From Podocnemis expansa (taxonomy: Eukaryota > Chordata > Testudines > Podocnemididae), in NCBI GenBank assembly GCA_007922195.1, contig ML681964.1, positions 2,727,406-2,791,405 on the forward strand: a stretch of DNA of 64,000 nt. The letters are read 5' to 3'. The translations under genes and the position numbers were made by a program. This document shows positions 35,388 through 46,709 of this stretch, piece after piece (the first letter of the stretch is position 1; the number at the start of each line of letters is the position of its first letter). A model generated the notes under the pieces. That model did no database searches and had not been told where the DNA came from. It worked only from the letters and a program-made list of their open reading frames with translations.

Positions 35388-35690
35388 TGTGTGGGCATGG
35401 AAGGCGGTCCTCTGCCTCCTCCACATGTGGAGGCGGCAGGACATACTTGCCCGGTTCTGTGCCAGGCACAGGCACCAGGATGTGTATGTGGACCTAGCTG
35501 CTGAAGTGTCTGCCTAGGGACATGCACGCATGCCGGAGCAGGTGCGCTCAAGGGCCTTCGGCAGGACCATGCCTGGCCCATGGCAGCACAGCAGTGCCAG
35601 GTGGCAGGTACCACTGCTACCTGCCCATTTTTTGAGGAGCTCCATGAACTCCTGGGGTGGGAGCCCAGTGGCCTCCCAGCTCAGGCCATA
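35388..35690 (+). pseudogene. Myb/SANT-like relic of the older Harbinger copy
   Basis: The reading WAWKAVLCLLHMWRRQDILA, then RHQDVYVDLAAEVSA, aligns by position with WTPEDIRCLLGIW...WNQDIYSDIAAAMSE of the 21-kb copy. TAG at 35515-35517 ends it. Downstream, in other frames, the PEQVRS and CPFFEELHELLGWEPSGLPA blocks match PRTTEQVRS and CPYYEELHAFLGPQPSSLPA. The C-terminal part is cut off by the insert. It is non-functional. Confidence 0.7.
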
Positions 35691-35734
35691 GACGCTGGCC
35701 AGCCCCCTCCCCCCCCCCGCCCCCTCCAGGGGCA

Positions 35735-36900
35735 AAACCCTGTTGGGAGTATTTTTATTATTCTGTTAATGTCTTTGTGCCTGAGGGTGTTATATGTATA
35801 TATTGATATGTTAATATGAGAGGCTAATGTTTTGTGCTGCTCCTCCCCAACACTGGATTACTAGTGTTAAGGGAGCTAAGCAGCTGCTGGTGGCTAGAGG
35901 GCACGGGCTGCTTGGCTGGTCAGGTTGATAACAGGGGGAAATCTGCCTGGTAACAGAATCTGCCTGGCAACAGGACAACATGGCTGCTACTAGAGTGCTG
36001 TGTGCAGCAGTGAGACCTTTTGGTCATGTAAGCCTAGGCGGGAGTGTTTTTGGCACAAAAGGGGCACGTCCTGATTGGAGGGTGAATTCAGAGGCGTGAA
36101 ACGGGACCCCGAGGATTGGTCAGGGGTTTGTTTTTAAGGGACTGTCTCTGAGGAGACGGGGCTTCCCTGTGCTGTCTCTGCTGGTGCCTGCATCTTTCGC
36201 CACCGGCTGCCAGCCTCAATCTGAGCTCTGAGGGGAGAAGAGGGAAAGCCTCGGGATCTCTAGGACTGTGATTCTGGCAGAATTCCTGGTTCTTCTGAAT
36301 CAGGGATTCAGACTGCAGTTAGGGATTCCTTGGAGGCCCCGAAGAGGACAGGTGCTTCAAGAGGGCCCCGAAGATCTGTGGCAGGGACTGAGAGGCCTGT
36401 GATTCAGGCTCCAGCTGCCAAGGACTTTGCTAGTGGGGGGCGAATAGACTGTCGGTATAGGATAGGCCAGAAGGTGGCCCAGAAGTTGCCGAACCAAGCC
36501 GACTGCGTCAGAGCGATCTGCGTGGGATCCTTCCCCGAGGTTTTCGGAGTCTGCGCCATCGGGCGAAGAATAACTGTGAGGCCCCAATCGAGTGGTGCAC
36601 CATGTGCACCAGGGAGGGGGTACTTACCCTTGGTAGCTGCCTTAGCGTAATCTGGGGGATTGGGTCCATCCGGTTCAGGGGTGTAGAGGTGACACAGCGG
36701 CCTCCCTTAAGGGTCCCACACTCCTGAGTGAATCTGAAGTACAAATTCAAGAGCGCAGGGGAACTCACCGGTTACAAGGGCTTTCCAGTTAAAAAAGGTA
36801 TGAGCACAAAAGTTGATTTTGTACTCAGGGTCTGGGTTCATGGTGTTCTAACATTCTTATGTGTATATGCTTGCTCAAACTTATTTATTCTTGTTTAGTG
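35735..36900 (+). mobile_element. LTR-like insert inside the older Harbinger copy
   Basis: Sequence with no counterpart in the 21-kb copy begins TGTTGGGAGT at about 35740, straight after the Myb relic. It has a TTTTTAAGGG TATA-like site near 36132, followed by a CT-rich, GC-rich stretch like the R/U5 of a retroviral LTR. Two GGCCCCGAAGA repeats lie at about 36335 and 36362. I find no coding for gag, pol or env and cannot fix the right end or a duplication. It may be a solo LTR of an endogenous retrovirus or another insert. Confidence 0.4.
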
Positions 36901-37295
36901 ATGCAAATCAAGTAGCCTCATCCTTGTTTATATGCCCTTTATTTCCAAATTCTCCCCATCTCCATAATAAACTGACTTGGTTAAGTTAAAATAGAGTGCA
37001 GTGAGTTTGTGAGGTCTCACCAAGGAAAAGCAGTCACACAGGTTGATAGATGCCTGTGGGAAGGGGGACCTGTAGTAAAAGGGTGTCCTGGTAAAAAAAT
37101 CATCCTGCAACAAATTCCCCCCCCCCCCAAGGGAGGTGATGGGTGGAGGTGGGACTCCTGTATGCCCCACTTCCTCTTCAGGGGCAGCAGCCCCCTCCTC
37201 CCAGGCAGGGAACATCGCTGGACTGCCCAGTGCAGCCTCTGGTGCTGGTGCTGTGACGCCTGCTGGGCTGGCATCACCGACGTCCAAAGACTGTG

Positions 37296-38096
37296 ATGTT
37301 ATTGGCGGGGTGGGGAGAGAATTTGCCTGCCTCCATGCCCCGGTACAGGGCAGAGTTATGGAGGACCTTGGCATCATGTGCCCTCCCTGGCCATCCCACG
37401 TAACAGTTTTGAAAGATGCTGCGGTGGTACACAAGGGCCTGTAGGATAACTGAATGGTATTCCTTCTGGTTTCAATACTTGGTTGCTCGATGCTCTGGGC
37501 TCTCACAGGGATGTGGGTGGCATCCAGTATCCCACCGCAATTGGGAAACTCCAGGGTGGCAATGCCAGCAATGGTGTCCTGAAGCTCTCCTTGGGTGACA
37601 ACGTGTGGCAGCAGGATCATGTTGATGGCACTGGCAACCTGTAGCAGCACTTCACTGATGGTGCAGAAGAGGTGCACCACGGACCTCTATGACTCAGGAT
37701 GACCATCTTTCAGAGAATGATGGCCACTCTCTTGTCGACAGGGATGGCTGCTCTCATGACGGTGTCCCTTCAGCACAGGACTGGGGCGAGTTCCGTAACC
37801 AGGTGGGTGAAGCTCCTCCTGCTCATTCGGAGATTTCGATACCACCGCTCATAAACCCAGGTTCCGAGCACTACCCGCTTCCACCAGTCTGTGCTGGTCT
37901 CCTGTGCCCAGATGTGATAAGGCACAGAAGTGGGGAGGGGAGCTAGGGCTGCTCTGAGGCCCAGTGATATGATAGCCTGAGGCACATTCCCTCTTTTTCC
38001 ATGACCCCCTGTACTCTTCATGGGTATATATGTGGCAAAGGAGGGGAGGAAGAAAGTGAGAGACATGGGGTGGGGGGGTGGGGTTGGAGAATCCAT
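37296..38096 (-). pseudogene. HARBI1-like transposase relic of the older Harbinger copy
   Basis: Minus-strand blocks, in order from the N-terminus, are VPYHIWAQETSTDWWKRVVL, then WYRNLRMSRRSFTHLVTELA, then (in other frames) a KRVAIIL-like part, CTISEVLLQVASAINMIL, and GELQDTIAGIATLEFPNCGG followed by ILDATHIPVRA (first DDE aspartate), and WDGQGGHMMP. The reading diverges from the family after about 37300, so the second aspartate and the glutamate are absent. It keeps codons lost from the 21-kb copy near 24310, so it helps to define that deletion. The open frame running on to 36928 is not transposase. Confidence 0.8.
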
Positions 38097-38110
38097 TACA
38101 TAGACTCTTA

Positions 38111-38300
38111 GGCTATGTCTACACTAGGAAAAGTTCTTTTGAATTTGTTAATTCGAACTAATACATTAGAATTTAGTTTCAACTAAACTCAAACTTATTA
38201 GTTTGAATTAACAAAGTGGACTAATTTGGCTTAACATTAAATTGAATTAGTCCACTTTGTTAATTTGAACTAAATTTCCCTTAATTTGAATTTATTAAAT
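38111..38300 (+). mobile_element. Truncated Harbinger-type MITE (GAATTAA family), left half
   Basis: It begins GGCTATGTCTACACTAGGAA, directly after TTA (38108-38110), a classic Harbinger target. It matches the first about 190 bp of the full 53.1-kb element, including the AAAGTGGACTAATT and TTAACATTAA landmarks. The right half is missing. Confidence 0.75.
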
Positions 38301-38544
38301 CCATCGGGCTCTGAGAAGAGAGTGTCCCATTGCAGGAGGACACCCTGCGGGCCAGCAGAGGGTCTAGCAACAGGGTCATGCGCTGTGTCTTGCAGTCTCC
38401 TGCTAGCCAGAATGGACAGGAGGTGAGGTCAATTCCTGTTATTATGGGATTGACTGGGGTTTACATAACTATCTATGTGGGGAATGGGGGAATATTAGAG
38501 CAAGAGTGGACTGTATTTTTTTAACGTTGACTTGAAATGTTTCA

Positions 38545-39075
38545 GCCTTGGTGTACTCAGGGGTAAAAATGATTAATAACACTATCAATGGCATACATAA
38601 GGAAACCAAGGATATTTGTAAAAAGCCAAGTTTCTGAAAGGTTTTTTAGTTGTTCTTGAATGACAGCAACAATCACAAAACCAACCTGAAGTAGTGGGAG
38701 CCTTTGTTGTGCAGCTGCTGGCAAAAATTAAAGAAGGAACAACTTTGAAAAGCATAATATCATGTACAAATGAGCAAGCACTGCTATTCTGTACATTAAA
38801 CAATCTGTCTATGGCACAACTGTCAGAAATTGAGCCATTTATCTTTCCATTTTAGTCAGTTCTCTGACTCCCTACTGCAAGTCAATTTGACTGTGCTACC
38901 TACACTTGTCCTCCTCTTCTTTCAGTGTGCACCCTTCCTCTCCTCTTCACCAGCACCTGATAGATCCCCCCCTCCATCTTCCAGAGATAACAAGAATCTT
39001 CCTTCCTCCATGAAACCCATCGCCCAAGTTCAGTGAAACAGTTGGAGTGGAAAGATTATGTAACTAAATTATGAT
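38545..39075. other. Unannotated DNA
   Basis: Nothing recognised. Confidence 0.4.
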
Positions 39076-39079
39076 GCCA

Positions 39080-39142
39080 TCCTTGTTCAGGTAAAATGCC
39101 CATTGACTTTGATGGATGTTTGACTCAATAAGGACTGGGAAA
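39080..39142. repeat. Fragment of an old palindromic element
   Basis: CCTTGTTCAGGTAAAATGCC, then CATTGACTTTGATGG, then TTTGACTCAATAAGG forms a weak palindrome around a CCATTGACTT core. This is a common reptile and bird MITE-like pattern that I recognise only from memory. Confidence 0.4.
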
Positions 39143-39265
39143 AACCTTAATAAGACTCTGAGGTTTTGGCCCATAACCAAGTCCAACATAAACCACCCTT
39201 GCCACAATTTAAGCACATTTCTCATTCCTTCTTATAACAACTTTTTATGTATTTGAAACTTTTGT

Positions 39266-40195
39266 AATGTCCCCTTTCAGTCTTCCTTTCCCCATATTAA
39301 ACAAACCCAATTTTTTTCTATCTTCTCTCAAAGGTCATGTTTTCTAGATCTTTAATATTTTTTTGTTGCTTTTCTGGACTTCCTTCAATTTATTCACATC
39401 TCTCCGGAAATGTGGCACCCAGAACTGGACACACTACTCCTGTTGTGGCCTAATCAGTGAGAAGTAGAGCAAAAGAATTACGTCTCAGGTCTTGATTATA
39501 ACACTTCTGCTAATGCATCCTGGAATGATGTTTGCTTTTCCCTCCAATAATGTTACACTGTTGACTCACATTTAGCTTGTAATCCATCCTGACCACCCAA
39601 TCCATTTCTGCAGTACTCATTCCTAGGGAGTCATTTCCCATTTTGTGTGTATACAATTGATTATTGCTTTCTAAGTGGAGTTCTTTCCATTTGTCCTTAT
39701 TGAATGTCATTGTATTTCCTTCAGTCCTTTTTGTGAATTTGTCAAGATAATTCTGAATTTTAGCCATATGTTCCAAATATCTTGTAAACCCTCTCAGCTT
39801 CGTATTGGCCACAGACTTTATAAGTGTACTCTCTGTGCCATTATCCAAATCACTGATGAAGATAATGAGCAGAAGTGGACCCAGAACTGATTCCAGGGAG
39901 ACCCCACTCATTATGCCCTTTCAACTTGACTGTCAACAACTGATTACTACTCTTTGGGAGTGGTATCCCAGCTAGTTCTGCACGCATTTTATAATAGCTC
40001 ATCAAGGTTGTCTTTCCCTAGTTTATTTATGAGACAGTCATGTGAAACAGTATTAAAAGCCTTACTAAAGTAAAGATATACCACATCTACCACTTCCCCT
40101 TTATCTACAAGATTTGTTACCCTGTCAAAGAAAGTTATCAAATAGGTTTGACATAATTTGTTCTTGACAAATTCATGCTGACTGTTACTTATCAC
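39266..40195 (-). pseudogene. CR1 reverse transcriptase relic
   Basis: Minus-strand blocks in order are: HEFVKNKLCQTYLITFFDRV, then DVVYLYFSKAFNTVSHDCLI (RT, 40195-39989); MSGVSLESVLGPLLLIIFIS, then DLDNGTESTLIKSVANTKLR (39911 on); then DKWKELHLE and NVSQQCNIIGGK. In family members the catalytic box is FADD; here the same place reads VANT, so the active site is lost. After 39510, other frames continue with PVLGATF-like and TFERR-like remnants. It is non-functional. Confidence 0.85.
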
Positions 40196-40517
40196 CTTAT
40201 TATCTTCTCAGCATCTGCAAACTGATAGCTTAATTATTTGCTTCATTATCTTTCTGGGTATTGAGGTTTGGCTGATTGCTCTGTAATTCCCCAGTTTAGC
40301 CTTATGTCCCTTTGTGTAGCATTGCAGTATAATTTCCCTTTTCCAGGCCTCTGGAATTTCTTCTTTCTTCCACGATTATTTTGATGATAATCGCTAATGG
40401 CTCAGACATCTCCTCAGTCAGCTCCTTCAGTATTCTAGGGTATATTTCATCTGGGAGTGGTGACTTGAAGACATCTAACTTCTATAAGTAACTTTTAACT
40501 TGTTTTTCTCCTATTTT

Positions 40518-40829
40518 GCGGTCAGCGACCTGAAAGATAAGAAGAGCTATTTTTTAAAATTCCTTCAATACCCAAGTGTTTTGAGAGCTGCAGTGGGTGT
40601 AGCCTCTGGTGGGGGAAGCTGGGCCAGGGTGCCTGCTGCAGGGCCCCTGGCAAAGGCTGGGGAGAGCCCAGAACCAGTAGCAGGTCCCCCAGTGGTGGAG
40701 GAGTCTGGATTCAGGGGCAGGCAGCCCGCAGGGTCCCCTGGTGGCGGGGGTGGGGGAGAGCTTGGAGTCACAAGGGGGGCAGTCGAAGATCTTCATGCGA
40801 CTCCAGAGGCACAGGTTGCAGACCCCTAC
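40518..40829. mobile_element. hAT MITE nested in the CR1
   Basis: The left end GCGGTCAGCGACCTG and the reversed right end GGGGTCTGCAACCTG match at 12 of 15. CCTATTTT flanks both sides (40510-40517, 40830-40837), the 8-bp hAT duplication. The element is GC-rich and non-coding; the long plus-strand frame across it is chance. It lies at a point where CR1 sequence is otherwise continuous. Confidence 0.88.
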
Positions 40830-41498
40830 CCTATTTTAATCTTAAATCCTATCTCATTTTCACTGGCATTCACAATATTAGATGTCCAGTCATTACTCAT
40901 CATCTTGGTGAAAACTGAAACAAAATAAGTTATTTAACAATTATGTTATTTTCACAATTTCTCTTATGGTTTCCCTCTACTCCCAATTGAATAATGGACC
41001 TTCCCTATCCTTCTAAAGTATTGTAGAATGTCTCTAACTAGTTAAATCTTGTTTTGTGCAAGGGGCCTTCTAATTTTGCCTCTAAATTCCTGTGTTGTTT
41101 ATATTTATCCACTGTAATTTAACCTAGTTTCCACTTTTTGTAGACTCTTTTTGGAGTTTCAAACCTTTGAAGACCTCCTGGATAAGCTAGTGTGGTCTCT
41201 TGCCATACTTCCTATCTTTTCTATGCAATGGGATAGTTTATTCTTCTTGTGCCCTTTAATAATGGCTCTTTGAAAAACTGACAAATCTCTTGAACTATTT
41301 TTCCCCTTAGATTTGTTTCTCATGCGATCTTATCTACTAGCTCCCTTAGTTTTCTAAAGTCTGTCTTCTTGAAATCCATTGTCTTTATTGTGCTATTTTC
41401 TCTCCTACCATTCCTTAAAATCATGAACTCTCAGATTTCATGATCACTTTTATCCTAGCTTCTTTCCACTTTCAAATTCTCAACCAGTTTCTCCCAAT

Positions 41499-41909
41499 GG
41501 CTGCGTCTATACTGGCACGATAGTTTGAATTAAGGAGTTGTAATTTGAACTAATTTAGTACCCATCCACCATAGACTTTCAGTAGTTTGAATTAAGGAAT
41601 TTCTTAATTTGAACCAAGGAAAGCTTAGTCTGAATTAGTAACACCCGCATTTAGTTCAAACTGAGTGCTTAGTTCAATTCTCAGTTCAAACTAAGGGCAA
41701 TGTAGACCAGGATTAAACCTTAAACTAAATAGGTTTGAATTATGGCAGTTAGTTCAAATTAACAAAGGGCACTAATTCAACAAAGTTTAAGTTGATTTAA
41801 TGCCCTTTGTTAATTTGACTTTGTAAGGTCAGGTTTAGTTTGCATTAAGGTCCAACTTATTAGTTCAACTTTGTTAATTCAAACTACCTTTTGTAGTGTA
41901 GACGTAGTC
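41499..41909. mobile_element. Harbinger-type MITE (GAATTAA family) nested in the CR1
   Basis: The ends GGCTGCGTCTATACTGG and, reversed, GACTACGTCTACACTAC enclose repeats of GTTTGAATTAA and TTCAAACTAA. CR1 sequence resumes on both sides (CAACCAGTTTCTCCC on the left, TCCAAATCAAATCTAGAAC on the right). It is the same family as 53.1 kb and 38.1 kb. No clear 3-bp duplication is left. Confidence 0.8.
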
Positions 41910-41929
41910 ACTGTGTCCAAATCAAATCT

Positions 41930-42310
41930 AGAACGGCCTCTCTCCTGGTAGGTTTCTACAGCCTCTGAAAAAAAAATGCCTCCAATACATTCTAAGAACT
42001 TGTTAGATTGCTAGAACTGTGCCCTGCCATGTTATTTTCCCAGTAGATGTCTGGGGAATTGAAGTCACCCATCACCACCAACTCCTGTGCCTTGGATGGT
42101 TCTATTGTTTAAAAAAAGTCTCATCCACCACTTCTTCCTGGTTAGGTGGTCTGTGGTAGACTCCATACCATGACATGACGTCTGGTTTTCATCCTTTTTG
42201 TCCTTACTCCAAAACTTTCAACAAATCTCTCTTCTACTTCCATCGCAACCTAAGTCCTAGTACATACATTTTTAATACATAAAGGAAAACCTCCTCCGAT
42301 TTTTCTCTCT
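41930..42310 (-). pseudogene. CR1 endonuclease relic
   Basis: On the minus strand, MGDFNSPDIYWEN (about 42033-42072) is the conserved GDFN block of the apurinic-type endonuclease that nicks target DNA for CR1. Upstream (42150-42300) an LCIKNVCTRT-like and a VAMEVEERFVESF-like stretch follow family order. Several stops interrupt it. Confidence 0.7.
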
Positions 42311-42319
42311 CCATCATCA

Positions 42320-43565
42320 CATTCTGTTTAAATTTGAAGCCTTATCGTGCACTCATTGAAAGTAAAGAGAATAATCATTTACTTCAATGGGAATAGAACT
42401 AGATTATAAAACCCTTTGTTCTACCCCTTTTAGGTTTCTTCTCTTCTAACATGTCTTCTATGCTTTTCAATAAGAGCTGAAATGAGGCTTACTAGATAAT
42501 ATGGCAGTTGGCAGAAATAGAGCTGATTGAAACCTTTTCAATTTTGAAACTTTTTGACAATTTTTGTGATATTTTTAAATGAAAACTATGTTAAGTATTC
42601 TGACTTTAGAGCTGCTTGAAAAACATTAAAAAAACTTTCAACAATTATTTATAAAATATTCCCCCATTTTCTGACCATCTGTAGCCAGAATTGCTTCCCT
42701 TCCCCACTTTAAAAAGATAAAACATTGCTGTATTTCCATTTTCCTTCTTCTTCACGTAAAATCAGGAACCATTGCTACAGGGACTCAATAAGTTCAGTAA
42801 CTAATTCCTTAGGGATCCTGCAAAGTGTATTATTACTATGATTAATTATTCTTATTGCTTAAAGCAGAACCATTCATGTGTAAGTGTTATTTAGAGAACA
42901 AATAAAATACCTCAGTTTCTGCCATGAAGAGTTTACAGTATGAGACCCTCCAGGATTTATAAAGAGCAAATCATGCCAAACAAACATGAACAGTAAAAAA
43001 ATGTTCCCTTTGTAATCGCTGGGAATTTTGCCACTCACTGTACTGGGAGTAGGCTTGGATTGGTAGCTGTAGGGAAGGGAAAACATGAAATATAATTTTA
43101 ATTTAATAAGGCAATGGATTCATTTCCTCATAAAGCCTTGAAAAATCCATTTGTTAGTTTAGCTATAAATCCTCATCTGGACGGAAAGCTGACTGAAATA
43201 AACAAAAGCTAGTAATAACATCCTCATCACATATTAAGAAGCAGGGTCCCTTTGTGTCCAGTTGAACAGTGAAGGCAAGTTTCCCTCATTAACTGCAGGA
43301 ATGGGGGCTTGTCTGGCAGGCTAGTAGAAAGGGGGATCATTGTGTCTCAAAGTCCCTCCCCATAAGATAATTATCCATTCAGATGAAGAGGCAGGAAGTA
43401 GTATGGCTGGCCAGATCAGTAGCGGAGGATGACATTGCTCCACCGGCCCCACAGCTGATTGGAAGGGGGACAGTTCCAGGAGGAATGCCCTCTTCAGCAT
43501 ACCAGGCTAGTGGAGAAATACAGCTAGAAGTTGCAGTGAGAACTCTTTTCCTCCAGGGTAAAACA
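42320..43565. other. Mostly unannotated DNA
   Basis: Two weak old repeats: a CATTGAAAGT...ACTTCAATGGG palindrome at about 42350-42395, and a GAGCTGATTGAAA...GAGCTGCTTGAAA pair at about 42520-42625. No gene is seen. Confidence 0.4.
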
Positions 43566-43567
43566 AG

Positions 43568-43685
43568 CAAGGCGTCTGGTGGTGCTTAAAGACTAACAAA
43601 GTTATTGATTGCATGAGCTTTCATGGGAGAAAATCCCACTTCATCAGACACTTTGAAGATGGGGGAGCTTTACAGAATGGGAGCA
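43568..43685 (-). mobile_element. Penelope 3' tail, minus strand
   Basis: On the minus strand: AGTGGGATTTTCTCCCATGA, AAGCTCATGCAATCAATAAC, then TTTGTTAGTCTTTAAGCACC. This is the same tail as at 10.4 kb. It is an orphan 3' end. Confidence 0.75.
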
Positions 43686-43689
43686 AAAC

Positions 43690-44318
43690 AAATGCCTCTA
43701 GGGTATAGCTAAACATCTTCACCCAAACATCTGGCTAACCTGACAGCTCAAGTCTGAAGTTTGGAGAGTAAAAGAACTGATGGAATTAATTATTCTAAAA
43801 CAGTGTTTATCCAATATTCACTGAAATCTGCAGACTTAAGCACAACTGCATCTGCCCTTGAAGATAGCAGAGATCGCATGGGCAAGATACAAAACGACAT
43901 GGTAACTGAGCAGCCAGTTGGTGCTAAAACTAAGGTTCACCCAGTCTCTGGGGTGAGCTGCCTGCCCCTCCTTTGTGTGTTTTGCTTGTGAGAAATTTGT
44001 GCATGTCAGAAGATGATGTGCCATGATGAAATGTGAGTTTGATGAGCCTTTGTCATTTCAGCATGTAACACAACTCAGAGGAATTAAAAAAGAACAGAGA
44101 TGAAAAACTGTCAAGAAATGCAGATCAGAAAATATAAGAACAATGATAGCTTTCTCTCAGTGGGGTGGGCTGTGTGAGATTATAAAATTAAGATGAAAAA
44201 ATAGATTCCATTTTAAAAGCTAGTAAACAAATAGCAATTGTAAATAATACTTGTAGTAGTAATTGCACTTACTAAGCCGGACAAGGATTGGTGCATTTAG
44301 AAAAAAACATGGTAAGTT
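43690..44318. other. Unannotated DNA
   Basis: Nothing recognised. The 76-residue frame at 43761-43991 lacks motifs. Confidence 0.4.
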
Positions 44319-44322
44319 TTAG

Positions 44323-44508
44323 GCCTAGTCTACACTGCTACTGGGAAATTTGCCACTATCAGTTTGCTCTTTTAGGATCGATTGAGCAGTTAGTCCAGAT
44401 GTGCTCAATTGATCTGGAGTTTGACAAAGTAACGCCAGCCCTATAAGAAGAGTAGTGCTAAGTCAAAGGGACAGCATTTCTGTTTGACTTAGTGCAGTGT
44501 GGACAGGG
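44323..44508. mobile_element. Decayed Harbinger-type MITE
   Basis: The left end GGCCTAGTCTACACTGCT and the right GTGCAGTGTGGACAGGG form a weak inverted pair. The interior has GATCGATTGAGC and CTCAATTGATC-like inverted words. No duplication can be fixed. Confidence 0.55.
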
Positions 44509-44777
44509 AGGTAAGTGGGAGTTACTAAGTCAAAGGAAGATATGCAAGGTATTTTATTATTTTTAGGCAGTGTTACCGTAGATCTAACTGCCTTAGCTTT
44601 ACAGAGTAGAGCTCACTATTCTTAGAGTTTCTGAAAAATTTAAATATGCATGATTAGGATTAAAGCAGAGAAGGCTGCTGGCTGGAAGGAAACAATGGAG
44701 GGGACACCACTCGTCAGATGGGGGAAGAAGAGAAAGCTGGGAGAACCTGTGTTGTTTTTGTCTTTATACAATAAAAC

Positions 44778-44936
44778 CAGGGCCTTTTTTGTGATGGTAC
44801 TCAGGGGTACTGACTACCTGCACCTTTTTTTCACAGTGATGTGGCCCTGGCTCCTGCTGCCGCTACTGCTGGCGGCCCCAGATTCTTGGTCAAGTACCAG
44901 CACCTTTTTTCTCCCCACAAAAAAAAAAAAGCACTG
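44778..44936. mobile_element. Short hAT-like MITE, 159 bp
   Basis: The ends are CAGGGCCTTTTTTGTG and, reversed, CAGTGCTTTTTTTTTTTTG. The 8-bp flanks AATAAAAC (44770-44777) and GATAAAAC (44937-44944) match at 7 of 8. Internal GTACC..CACCTTTTTT words repeat. Low-complexity ends make this less sure than the others. Confidence 0.7.
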
Positions 44937-44949
44937 GATAAAACTATAG

Positions 44950-46648
44950 AATGGGCTTAGGACCTTATTTTGTTGCAGTAACTGCTCACTCTGACTAAAT
45001 TCAACCCTCTACTGAGAGCATAAGTGGGAGTTGAGGAGTCTCTCAGCCTTGCACTCACCCTCTTCACAGGAGTTCATTGCTCGTTATTTAGAGAGATGAC
45101 TTAGCTTCAGATACCTTCCTTTAATTTCTGCAGGAATTGTATCTCTGTGCCTCATCTATTCTGCGACATACCATCTAGCCTGCAGACTTTTAAAAATGAC
45201 AGTAACCAAGGCCCAGGTTGCCATTGGCACTTAGCAGGCCCAACTGAGCACACAGACATGATTTATGAAGATATCTTACTCCTGAGTAGCTTTTACGACT
45301 ATAGGTGGGGGTTGTTGGACACAGAGTTTGCTTTTTATTCAAGCTCAAGGGAACTAGATCTTGCTGAATTTGGAGCTGTGCTGATGACCTCCACTATAAC
45401 AACTCACATTTTGTGATGATGTTTGTTAAAACCAGTGATGGGGGAATTTCAAAAGGTTTGGTGCTTTGAGTAGGTGTTAAAAAGGTTGGCTACATATCCA
45501 GACATCAAAAGTTATTGTTATTCCTCCTTCCCACAAGCACAAGCTGCAAGAACATCCTTGCCTGTACAGTCATAGGTGCTACGACCATTCCCTGGGAATG
45601 GAAGATGGATTTCTCAAAGATTTTATAATACTACAGTGTATCTAGCAGACAGGATACATTGAGTTCTGCAAATAAACTGAAGTTCTGTGATTTGATTTAA
45701 AGAAGATTAAAGATGTGTCCACATAGTGCTTTATCTAGCAAAATTATCATGAATGTGTGATAGACACATCCATCTACTCACACAATATGCTGTTAAATTG
45801 TGGCTTGAAGCGACAGTCTGTAACAAGGGAGGGTACAGGTGTGCACTGCTGAAGCAGCATCTCATAGAGCATGTGTGCACAGCAAAGGAAAACCCACAGC
45901 TGGTCCATACCAACCACAGGGATCTAGTTGCTACATGCCCACAGAGGGCCAAACTCATTCCTCTTAATTAACATTACCTAACCCCATATGCAGCTCTATA
46001 TCAGAAAGCTGAATCTTTTATGTAGTCTGTTTCTTTTTTATTTTAGAAAATTAAAAAAGCTACATCAAGGTGCAACACTGGATTATTAACTGGGACAAAT
46101 TACTCTAGCTAGAGTTTTTGTTGTTTTCAACTGAATTATTTCCTTTATACTCATAGCTAAATAAAGCATGAATGACACTGAGTAAATTAGGCCAAACAAT
46201 AAAAGTGTGTAGACTTTCAGGAGCATGAAAGGCACTCTGACTCAATTTCCATTAGTATCTATTGTCAGGTGAAGCTGTGCTGAGGGTACTTTCTGGGGGA
46301 AAGAAAGAATTTCACATCGTGATAGCCGTTTGTGTCTCACCCAACAAACAATGCCAGTGTAAAAAAGAGCACCCCAAATTCCTGAGCATTTCTTGCACTT
46401 TTCAAATGTGACATTTTTTTGTGACTCATGCTAACTTTTGGGTGAAAATTGTTTGTAGACTCCAGTACCTATTTGAAAATCTATATGAAAGTTCCTTTGA
46501 AATCAGAATAGCAAAAAAAGTGGCATTAGAAATAGACATGAGTATGTTTTTGCAAAGCAGAAAACAAGAGTTATTTGAATGACACTATTGCTATTTAATC
46601 AATTAAGGAGCATCATACTACTGGGTGTTGACAAGTAACAAATAAAAC
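44950..46648. other. Unannotated DNA
   Basis: No gene recognised. The 89-residue frame at 45147-45416 has no known motif. Confidence 0.4.
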
Positions 46649-46651
46649 ACT

Positions 46652-46705
46652 GCAGCTATGTCTACACCTAAAAGCTTAGTTCGGACTTGCTTAGTTCACA
46701 GTCTA
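46652..46705 (+). mobile_element. Orphan end of a Harbinger-type MITE
   Basis: CAGCTATGTCTACACCTAAA, then AGCTTAGTTCGG and TTAGTTC, resembles the terminus and inner repeats of the GAATTAA/TTAGTTC family. Confidence 0.5.
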
Positions 46706-46709
46706 TGTC

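Larger units (their letters stand above)
35011..38540. mobile_element. Older Harbinger copy, broken by two insertions
   Basis: The left end, CAGTATGTCCACACATGCC at about 35012, and the TTTCGAAAT word at 35222-35230 resemble the 21-kb element. A Myb-like relic (+) and a transposase relic (-) have the same order and directions as there. The 3' flank (about 38375-38460, with CTTGCAG, CTGCTAGCC, TTATGGGATTG) matches the 21-kb copy upstream of its transposase (24779-24845). It is interrupted at about 35735-36900 and 38111-38300. The right end is too decayed to fix. Confidence 0.75.
39245..42310 (-). mobile_element. CR1 LINE, minus strand, with two nested insertions
   Basis: From right to left it carries an endonuclease relic (a GDFNSPDIYW motif at about 42041-42072), middle ORF2 sequence and RT (about 40195 to 39245). 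The 3'UTR and the ATTCTATG end are missing, so it is truncated at the 3' side as well. It is interrupted by a hAT MITE (40518-40829) and a Harbinger-type MITE (about 41499-41909). Numerous stops show that it is old. Confidence 0.85.

Noticed and set aside
35219..35614. Minus-strand frame of 131 residues
   Set aside because: It is antisense to the Myb relic of the older Harbinger copy.
36928..37680. 250-residue frame taken as a whole transposase
   Set aside because: Only the N-terminal part (to about 37300) matches Harbinger transposase; the rest is unrelated sequence and lacks the second D and the E.
40500..40928. 142-residue plus-strand frame
   Set aside because: It runs across the GC-rich hAT MITE and flanking CR1 antisense sequence and has no motif.
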